Shown piece after piece: positions 6,613-10,636 of a stretch of DNA of 10,636 bases (its first letter is position 1; each line of letters starts with the position of its first letter). The notes under the pieces are model-generated. The model was not told the DNA's origin. It searched no databases and was given only the letters and a program-made list of their open reading frames with translations. Both the position numbers and the translations under genes were made by a program. Origin of the DNA: RGIG4608 sp045635885 (GTDB taxonomy: Bacteria > Bacillota > Clostridia > Oscillospirales > CAG-272); NCBI GenBank assembly GCA_045635885.1, contig JAZTWO010000067.1, forward strand, positions 1 to 10,636, written 5' to 3'.

Positions 6613-7695
6613 TTGAAAACTACATTGCAATTACGCCCCGGCATTGTAATCTCCTCGATTACCGAGGAAGCCGCAAAGGCAAAGCAGTATTTAACAAGAG
6701 CCGACCTTAAGAAACTCCATCTTAAGTCCATCGCTCTTCCCTGCGCTTTTAGGGAAAACCCCGACGAAAGCGTCATTTTCTATTTTAGTCCCGACACAGT
6801 TGAAGAAGCAGAAATCGACGATTGGCACTTCACTTATTCAAAAGAACAGGTCGAAATTCTTCCCTCAGGCACTATTATCGAGCGCATGAGTACTCGCCGT
6901 GCCGCTTCTTATGGATTCTTTACAAAAGAACGCCTTTTGCAAATCCATTTTGAAGCAGTTGAAGAACCCGTTGGTTTCTCACTCAGAAAAGACGGTAGCA
7001 AGGTTTATTTCTATGACAAAAAAACTTGCATTCGTCAACCCCTTATGTGCGTTCAGTGTGGCAAGCACATTCGCTACAAGAAAAAGCTCTGCGAAAGCTG
7101 CTATCAAAAGGACCTTGCTCAAAGACGTGAAATCGGCAACGCATACCGTGCCCAAAGCTTTAATATGAAGCGTGAAAACGTCCTTTTCTTTGACCTTGAG
7201 TTAACCGGCTTTTATGACAGAGATGAAATTATCTCAATTTCCATTGTTGACGGAACGGGTAAGCTCATTATGAACACATTCGTTAAGCCCACCCACACAA
7301 CAAAGTGGAAAAAAACCGAGAAAATTCACGGAATTACTCCCGAAATGGTGCAAAATTCCCCCACTCTTGACGAGCTTACTCCTCAAATTAAGGAGATTTT
7401 TGCCAAGGCAGAAAACATTATCGCATACGGTGTTTCAACCGACTATTCCCACATTAAGTACATATATGAAACCGAGCAGGAACGTGCGGCGCTCAAGTCA
7501 AAAATCCGTTGCTGCGCATTTGAATACGTTAGATATATGCACGAAAATCACCCCGAGCTTGTTCACGCATCGCTCACCGATGCTATGGCTTGCTTTGAAA
7601 TCGAATGGGAAGGCGTTGCGCACTCCTCAATCGCCGACACCTATGGATGTCGCAAGGTTTGGGAAAAATTGTTCCCCAATTATTACGTCGACTAA
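6613..7695 (+). CDS. Zinc-ribbon DEDDh 3'-5' exonuclease-like protein
   Basis: The 360-residue protein starts at TTG, preceded by GGAG (6601-6604) with an 8-nt gap; no ATG lies near. Residues 190-350 form a DnaQ-like (DEDDh) exonuclease domain: FFDLELTG gives Asp194 and Glu196, IHGITPEMV is the typical following motif, STDYSH gives Asp277, and AHSSIADTYG gives His337 and Asp342. All five catalytic residues are present. A four-cysteine zinc ribbon (Cys146, Cys149, Cys160, Cys163) precedes the domain, followed by a basic segment (~165-187). Residues 1-140 match no family I recognise. The domain removes 3' nucleotides from DNA or RNA in known relatives; the ribbon and basic linker suggest nucleic-acid binding, but the substrate is unknown. 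It is a single-gene unit with its own promoter and terminator. Confidence 0.82.
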   Translation: MKTTLQLRPGIVISSITEEAAKAKQYLTRADLKKLHLKSIALPCAFRENPDESVIFYFSPDTVEEAEIDDWHFTYSKEQVEILPSGTIIERMSTRRAASYGFFTKERLLQIHFEAVEEPVGFSLRKDGSKVYFYDKKTCIRQPLMCVQCGKHIRYKKKLCESCYQKDLAQRREIGNAYRAQSFNMKRENVLFFDLELTGFYDRDEIISISIVDGTGKLIMNTFVKPTHTTKWKKTEKIHGITPEMVQNSPTLDELTPQIKEIFAKAENIIAYGVSTDYSHIKYIYETEQERAALKSKIRCCAFEYVRYMHENHPELVHASLTDAMACFEIEWEGVAHSSIADTYGCRKVWEKLFPNYYVD

Positions 7696-7708
7696 ATTAA
7701 TAGAAACG

Positions 7709-7739
7709 AAAAGAACGCACCAAAGCAGTGCGTTCTTTT
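7709..7739 (+). terminator. Intrinsic terminator of the exonuclease gene
   Basis: A perfect 12-bp stem, AAAAGAACGCAC (7709-7720) with GTGCGTTCTTTT (7728-7739), encloses a 7-nt loop 13 bp after the stop codon. The 3' arm ends in T residues and GTTTTG follows, a normal intrinsic terminator. Confidence 0.82.
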
Positions 7740-7850
7740 GTTTTGTGAAGCATAGTTCACCCTTTGACTTTTTCCGCCGATGAAGGTGGCAATCGAAGGT
7801 TGACGGATGGGGAGAACACGGTTTAAGCAAACAATCGTCTTTCTCCGCCA

Positions 7851-7900
7851 ACACCGTAGGGGCGATTTACAAATCGCCCGCCCCGAACCACAACTAACTT
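7851..7900 (-). repeat. Variable-hairpin repeat, minus-strand copy
   Basis: Read on the minus strand it opens with AAGTTAGTTGTGGTTCGGGG, closely matching the start of the units at 145 and 253. It then has the arms GGGCGATTT and AAATCGCCC (plus-strand positions 7860-7868 and 7871-7879), and ends CCCCTACGGTGT. The 9-bp stem is perfect and its sequence differs from every other copy in the window. Confidence 0.75.
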
Positions 7901-7913
7901 TCCACCGTGCCAA

Positions 7914-7940
7914 GCGGGAGGATGATATCCTCCCCTACGG
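7914..7940 (+). repeat. Variable-hairpin repeat, plus-strand copy
   Basis: GCGGGAGGAT... forms a perfect 8-bp stem, GGGAGGAT (7916-7923) with ATCCTCCC (7927-7934), around the loop GAT, followed by CTACGG. Only the hairpin core and CCCCTACG end are shared with the longer copies; the AAGTTAG lead-in is absent. It is inverted relative to the copy at 7851-7900, so both CTACG ends face outward. Confidence 0.7.
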
Positions 7941-8019
7941 GTTTGCAGGTATAACATCTCACACCGTAACGTTTGCAAATGCTACATCACCCCACCTCTG
8001 AACACCACACAACAAAACA

Positions 8020-8046
8020 AAAAGAGGAGCAAAACGCTCCTCTTTT
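8020..8046 (-). terminator. Intrinsic terminator of the yitT-like gene
   Basis: A perfect 11-bp stem, AAAAGAGGAGC (8020-8030) with GCTCCTCTTTT (8036-8046), encloses a 5-nt loop. Read leftward it lies 9 bp after the YitT stop codon and runs into TTTTTGTTTTG, the form of an intrinsic terminator. Confidence 0.82.
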
Positions 8047-8055
8047 AATTTGAAT

Positions 8056-8919
8056 TTAAACACTTCTAAAGCCCTTGCCAATGATTTCGCTACTCGTTGT
8101 AACCACAATAAACGCATTTTCATCAATTTGCTTGATTGCCGCGCGGAGCTTAATCGCCTCATATCGACGGCAAACCGTGTGAATCATTCCCTTTGGAGAC
8201 TGTGTATAAGCGCCAATTGCGTCGGTAATGGTTACACCGTGGTGGAGCTGATTCATTATGTATTCAGAAACAAGCTCGGTTTTGTCTGTAATAACCACAA
8301 AATATTTGCAGGAATGGAAGTTATCAATAACGATATCAATAATATATGAGTTCGCAAACAAACCAATCATAGAAAGAATGCTTCTCTCTATATTATTTTC
8401 ATAATGTGAGAAAGTGAAAATCGCTCCGATTGCGATGGCAGTATTTACACAAAGCACCGCCTTACCAACATCCAATTTTGCATATTTTTGAACAATCAAT
8501 GCCATAATATCCATGCCACCACTTGATGCACCGGCATAGAAAATAACAGCTGTTCCAACCGCATAGATGAGAATGCCAAAGCAAAGCTCCATAAAGGATT
8601 CATCTGTCAACGGACGAGAAAGAGGGATAATTCTTTCAAAAACAAGCATCAAGACGGTATAACTAAGACTGCAATAAACCGTCCAAATGCCGGTTTTTTT
8701 GCCCAAAAAGATAAATCCGACAATAAGCATTGTAACGTTGAGAATCATCAACCACGTTGAAGTTGTTATAAACGAGAAAATATCACCAAGCATTGTTGCA
8801 AGACCGGTCATACCACCGGTTACGAAATGATTTGGCACAAGAAAGAAATATGTAGCACATGCAATAAGCACAATGCCAAAGTTCATATACATCCAATCTT
8901 TAAATTTTATTCTATACAT
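8056..8919 (-). CDS. YitT family membrane protein (DUF161 + DUF2179)
   Basis: The start at 8919 gives 287 residues and is preceded by GAGG with a 5-nt gap. The open frame reaches back to 8979, but that ATG falls about at the predicted transcription start. The N-terminal half is a multi-helix membrane domain with the family's glycine-rich motifs VTGGMTGLA (33-41) and GASSGGMD (130-137). The C-terminal ~85 residues (204-287), including KYFVVITDK, HHGVTITDAIGAYT and VVTTSSEIIGKGF, form the soluble DUF2179 domain on the cytoplasmic side. The family is widespread in Firmicutes, but its transported substrate or signal is not established. A consensus promoter at 8992-9020 and a terminator at 8020-8046 define a single-gene transcript, divergent from the SdpR-like operon. 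Confidence 0.93.
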   Translation of the reverse strand: MYRIKFKDWMYMNFGIVLIACATYFFLVPNHFVTGGMTGLATMLGDIFSFITTSTWLMILNVTMLIVGFIFLGKKTGIWTVYCSLSYTVLMLVFERIIPLSRPLTDESFMELCFGILIYAVGTAVIFYAGASSGGMDIMALIVQKYAKLDVGKAVLCVNTAIAIGAIFTFSHYENNIERSILSMIGLFANSYIIDIVIDNFHSCKYFVVITDKTELVSEYIMNQLHHGVTITDAIGAYTQSPKGMIHTVCRRYEAIKLRAAIKQIDENAFIVVTTSSEIIGKGFRSV

Positions 8920-8971
8920 AATTGCCTCAAAAAACAATCTCCTAAGGGAAAGTGCCAAGGGAGAAGAATAT

Positions 8972-8985
8972 ACTATCAAGATAGT
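8972..8985. promoter_or_regulatory. Palindrome at the yitT transcription start
   Basis: ACTATC (8972-8977) and GATAGT (8980-8985) are perfect inverted repeats with a 2-nt centre. The predicted transcription start of the yitT-like gene (7 bp past its -10) falls at the edge of this palindrome, a common place for a repressor operator. No regulator can be named. Confidence 0.4.
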
Positions 8986-8991
8986 GTAATG

Positions 8992-9020
8992 ATTATACTA
9001 CAAATATCTTCAACAGTCAA
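8992..9020 (-). promoter_or_regulatory. Sigma-A-type promoter for the yitT-like gene
   Basis: On the minus strand, TTGACT (9015-9020) and TATAAT (8992-8997) are separated by 17 bp. The expected start near 8985 gives a leader of about 65 nt to the ATG at 8919 and excludes the upstream ATG at 8979 as a useful start. Confidence 0.78.
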
Positions 9021-9074
9021 TGATTATTTTTGATATTTTTCGGGTTTTTTAAAAGAAATTTTCTCCAATTGTTA

Positions 9075-9103
9075 TTGACAGAATTTTAAAAATGTGCTAT
9101 AAT
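9075..9103 (+). promoter_or_regulatory. Promoter for the SdpR-like operon
   Basis: TTGACA (9075-9080) and TATAAT (9098-9103) are separated by 17 bp, and TGC before the -10 adds an extended -10 element, making it the strongest promoter in the window by sequence. Transcription should start near 9110, with a leader of about 115 nt before the repressor ATG. Such a strong promoter in front of a repressor fits autorepression. Confidence 0.8.
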
Positions 9104-9110
9104 ACATTTA

Positions 9111-9147
9111 ACATTTAACTTAATTGTTAATTGTTCAAAATTCAATT
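9111..9147. promoter_or_regulatory. Operator-like inverted repeats downstream of the sdpR-like promoter
   Basis: TTAAC (9115-9119) and GTTAA (9126-9130) form an inverted repeat with a 6-nt centre, and AATTG (9129-9133) and CAATT (9143-9147) form a second one overlapping it. The word ATTTAAC is also repeated directly. They cover about +2 to +38 of the predicted transcript, where a repressor would block elongation or polymerase binding. The cluster is A/T-rich, so some of this could be chance. Confidence 0.4.
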
Positions 9148-9225
9148 AAAAATTCATATAAATCAAAGCATTGCGAATTTTAAGGGTTTTTTGGTGATTT
9201 TGTGCTAATTTTAACGGGAGGAAAA

Positions 9226-9492
9226 ATGATTCAACAAACTCTTTTGGCTCTGTGTGATCCCACTCGCAGAGAGATATTGAAAATGCTGAAAAAGGGTGAT
9301 AAAACCGCTGGCGAAATTGCCGAAAGATTTGACATTTCTGCCCCCGCAATTTCACGCCATCTTTCCGTTCTGCGTGAAGCGGATTTGGTTTGCACACACC
9401 GAAACGGAAAGTTTGTGTATTATGCGCTAACCCTTGATCCAATTGAGGATCTTGGCATTTGGATTAACGATTTTTTAAAAGAAAATTTATAA
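9226..9492 (+). CDS. SdpR-like ArsR-family transcriptional repressor
   Basis: The ATG at 9226 follows GGGAGG (9216-9221) closely and gives an 88-residue protein; a GTG at 9202 in the same frame lacks a comparable site. The fold is a single winged helix-turn-helix: ALCDPTRREILKML (residues 8-21), TAGEIAERFDIS (27-38), recognition helix APAISRHLSVLRE (39-51) and wing THRNGKFVYYAL (57-68). This pattern matches SdpR of Bacillus, an autorepressor of the sdpRI immunity operon, and the cysteine-based metal site of ArsR/SmtB sensors is absent. The downstream gene begins 16 nt after the stop, so they are co-transcribed. Unlike Bacillus, the partner is not SdpI. Autoregulation at the operator-like repeats at 9111-9147 is an inference. 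Confidence 0.88.
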   Translation: MIQQTLLALCDPTRREILKMLKKGDKTAGEIAERFDISAPAISRHLSVLREADLVCTHRNGKFVYYALTLDPIEDLGIWINDFLKENL

Positions 9493-9508
9493 AACGAGGT
9501 ACTTTTTA

Positions 9509-10282
9509 ATGAACACAAAAACTGCTAAACAAATTGTTAAAGGATACAAAACAAAGCTCGTCCTTCTCGCTATCGGCTATGTCCTTGCGATAGCGCTTTG
9601 CATCCTTCTTACATTGAAATTTTTATTTGCCGGACTTATGATAATGCTCGTTCTTGCAGTCAGCGTTAGAATGCCATTTGACAAGTTGCGTGAAAAAGAG
9701 ATTGAGAGCGTTATTTATGATAATCTCGACCCCGAAAAATTTAACGAAATTATGAGTCTTGGAGTGCTTAAAAACTCCAATCGTCATAAGCTCCTCTACC
9801 TTGCTTCTGCAGGCAAGCACGAAGAAATTTTGGCTCTTGTTAAAGAGAGTGAAGAAAAGACAATGCACCCCATTGATAAATGCAACAACATCTATCGTGA
9901 GGGATACGTTTATTTTGAACGTGGTGAGTATAATAAATTGCCTTCAGTTATTCAAAAATACGAAAAATTGAAGTCCGACAACCCCAAAATTCAATACGCG
10001 CTTAACAATTTTACTGTTTTTGATAAGTATGACGCATTTGCAGACGAGGATTATGAATACGTTGTTGACGTTTGTGACATTGATTTGAGAGCGATTAATC
10101 CCAAAGCGCAGAATCACAAGCTCACAAGAGTGAACGTTGGCTTCTATCGTGCAGTTTCACTCTATAAGCTTGGCAGACTTGAAGAGGCGAAAAAGGGCTT
10201 TGAGGACATTGTCGCATTTGCACCCTTGATGCATAAGGCAAAGCTTTCACAGGAATTTATTGATTTAATTGAAAAAGGATAA
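9509..10282 (+). CDS. Two-helix membrane protein with TPR-like cytoplasmic domain
   Basis: The 257-residue protein starts at an ATG 8 nt after GAGGT. Two hydrophobic helices lie at about residues 15-36 and 37-53, with basic residues before the first (KGYKTK) and after the second (MPFDKLREKE), so both ends probably face the cytoplasm. The remainder is soluble and helical, with TPR-like helix pairs: KLLYLASAGKHEEILALVK (~92-110), YREGYVYFERGEYNKLPSVI (~130-149) and FYRAVSLYKLGRLEEAKKGFEDIVAFAP (~211-238). TPR domains bind partner proteins, so a membrane-anchored scaffold is plausible. I do not recognise a named family. It is the second gene of the SdpR-like operon, in the position occupied by the SdpI immunity protein in Bacillus, but it has no SdpI resemblance that I can see. 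Confidence 0.75.
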   Translation: MNTKTAKQIVKGYKTKLVLLAIGYVLAIALCILLTLKFLFAGLMIMLVLAVSVRMPFDKLREKEIESVIYDNLDPEKFNEIMSLGVLKNSNRHKLLYLASAGKHEEILALVKESEEKTMHPIDKCNNIYREGYVYFERGEYNKLPSVIQKYEKLKSDNPKIQYALNNFTVFDKYDAFADEDYEYVVDVCDIDLRAINPKAQNHKLTRVNVGFYRAVSLYKLGRLEEAKKGFEDIVAFAPLMHKAKLSQEFIDLIEKG

Positions 10283-10294
10283 TTACTAAGTGCA

Positions 10295-10318
10295 AAAAAC
10301 GTAAAATATAACGTTTTT
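10295..10318 (+). terminator. Weak hairpin after the TPR gene
   Basis: AAAAACGT (10295-10302) and ACGTTTTT (10311-10318) pair perfectly around an 8-nt A/T loop, 12 bp after the stop. The stem has few G-C pairs, so it may only pause or stabilise the transcript; the GC-rich terminator at 10339-10372 is stronger. Confidence 0.5.
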
Positions 10319-10338
10319 CGCCCAAATTGAAATACGGC

Positions 10339-10372
10339 GGGGGCTCTCAAATGAGGGTCTCCCCCTTTTTTG
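10339..10372 (+). terminator. Intrinsic terminator of the SdpR-like operon
   Basis: GGGGG (10339-10343) pairs with CCCCC (10361-10365), and the inner CTCTC and GAGGG (10344-10348 and 10353-10357) also pair, with a 3-nt bulge on one side and a 4-nt loop. A run of seven T residues follows directly. Confidence 0.7.
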
Positions 10373-10456
10373 TGAGCGAAATTTTCCTTTTTTGTATGTG
10401 AAATTGGCTTTTTACATGTGAATTTGGGCTTTTGCGTGTGAAATTCCCACCTTCCT
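10371..10456. repeat. Degenerate 20-bp tandem repeat, about four copies
   Basis: TGTGA(A) recurs at 10371, 10397, 10417 and 10437 (steps of 26, 20 and 20). The middle two copies read TGTGAAATTGGCTTTTTACA and TGTGAATTTGGGCTTTTGCG. There is no spacer-repeat alternation, so it is not a CRISPR. An open frame on the minus strand reads through it but has no family resemblance. Confidence 0.5.
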
Positions 10457-10545
10457 CTGCGCAAGAGATATAAGACAGAATCATACAATAACGACATCAT
10501 ACCCGAAAACATCGTGGGGGCTGCCTTTGAAATTACTAGTATTTT

Positions 10546-10573
10546 GAGCGGACGCGCAAAGCGCGCCCCTACA
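10546..10573 (+). repeat. Variable-hairpin repeat, right-end plus copy
   Basis: GAGCGGACGCGCAAAGCGCG forms a stem with CGCGC (10553-10557) and GCGCG (10561-10565) around AAA, extended by two G-C pairs beyond one mismatch, followed by CCCCTAC. It shares the CGG...CCCCTAC frame of the other copies but has its own stem sequence. Confidence 0.6.
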
Positions 10574-10621
10574 AGCTCGCTCTCCTATAAATCCCAATTT
10601 ATCGTTCCATTTTTTAACCAC

Positions 10622-10636
10622 ACCGTAGGGGAGGAT
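10622..10636 (-). repeat. Variable-hairpin repeat, cut by the window end
   Basis: ACCGTAGGGGAGGAT is the reverse complement of the CCCCTACGGT end of the family, and its GGGAGGAT arm is identical to the arm of the copy at 7916-7923. The rest of the hairpin lies outside the window. Confidence 0.55.

Larger units (their letters stand above)
7741..8019. other. Gene-free repeat region between convergent genes
   Basis: The gap separates the convergent exonuclease and YitT genes, and no coding frame in it looks real. Positions 7851-7940 hold an inverted pair of the variable-stem hairpin family. Positions 7741-7850 contain further sequence that looks like intergenic repeat (for example TTCCGCCGATGAAGGTGG) but shows no clear pairing. 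Positions 7941-8019 hold nothing I can identify. Confidence 0.6.
8920..9225. other. Divergent regulatory region yitT / sdpR-like
   Basis: This ~306-bp A/T-rich region has no gene of its own. It holds back-to-back promoters (8992-9020 leftward, 9075-9103 rightward) with only 54 bp between their -35 elements, a palindrome at the leftward start and inverted repeats after the rightward start. Crosstalk between the two transcripts is possible. Confidence 0.7.
10283..10636. other. Gene-free right end
   Basis: After the TPR gene there is no convincing coding sequence to the window end. The stretch holds two hairpins, a 20-bp tandem repeat and two copies of the variable-hairpin family. An 11-bp word CGACATCATAC (10492-10502) is also present in tandem repeat unit A (196-206), which may reflect shared repeat ancestry or chance. 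Confidence 0.6.

Noticed and set aside
7367..7783. 138-codon frame overlapping the exonuclease gene
   Set aside because: It is an out-of-frame shadow of the exonuclease domain, whose catalytic motifs are intact in the main frame.
8920..8979. Twenty-residue N-terminal extension of the YitT protein
   Set aside because: The ATG at 8979 lies about at the predicted transcription start, inside a palindrome. The ATG at 8919 has a GAGG site and fits the family start.
10371..10456. Possible CRISPR array
   Set aside because: The repeats are directly adjacent, degenerate and 20 bp long, without unique spacers or nearby cas genes.
10162..10512. 116-codon minus-strand open frame at the right end
   Set aside because: It is antisense to the end of the TPR gene and then reads through a terminator and a 20-bp tandem repeat; the repetitive Lys/His-rich translation follows from the repeat.

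Overview
The window looks like chromosomal DNA of a low-to-mid GC Firmicute, most likely an uncultured gut member of the class Clostridia. The reasons are the protein families (RNase M5, Mini-RNase III, a U32 family protein, YitT, an SdpR-type repressor, a BspA-type leucine-rich-repeat lipoprotein), strong Shine-Dalgarno sites, six near-consensus sigma-A-type promoters that all have a 17-bp spacer, and intergenic regions loaded with palindromic repeats. No rRNA, tRNA, CRISPR array, transposase or phage gene is visible. The species assignment is an inference.

Layout. Positions 1-581 hold no convincing gene. They carry a hairpin repeat (64-111), a tandem pair of ~110-bp repeats (145-361), a likely terminator for the leftward operon (384-408), and a hairpin with direct repeats (431-510). 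Positions 582-4273 form a leftward housekeeping block. In transcription order it holds a U32 family protein (promoter 4317-4345), a palindromic repeat, RNase M5, and then Mini-RNase III, cyclophilin and a flavin reductase-like protein. The last three have their own promoter at 2090-2118. Positions 4398-6491 are a monocistronic rightward unit for a BspA-like LRR lipoprotein. Positions 6531-7739 are a second rightward unit, encoding a zinc-ribbon DEDDh exonuclease that starts at TTG. Positions 7741-8019 hold an inverted pair of the same hairpin family seen at the left end. A YitT family membrane protein (8056-8919, leftward) and an SdpR-like repressor plus a two-helix TPR membrane protein (9226-10282, rightward) diverge from a shared regulatory region at 8920-9225. 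The right end (10283-10636) carries a terminator, a 20-bp degenerate tandem repeat and two more members of the hairpin family.

How it works together. RNase M5 and Mini-RNase III, which mature 5S and 23S rRNA in Bacillus, sit next to each other, and the U32 protein may modify tRNA, so the left block leans toward RNA maturation plus protein folding. The repressor and TPR membrane protein form a compact, probably autoregulated operon without the usual SdpI partner. The most unusual signal is a dispersed repeat family. Its flanks (CGGG before, CCCCTACG after) are conserved while the stem between them differs in every copy and remains self-complementary.
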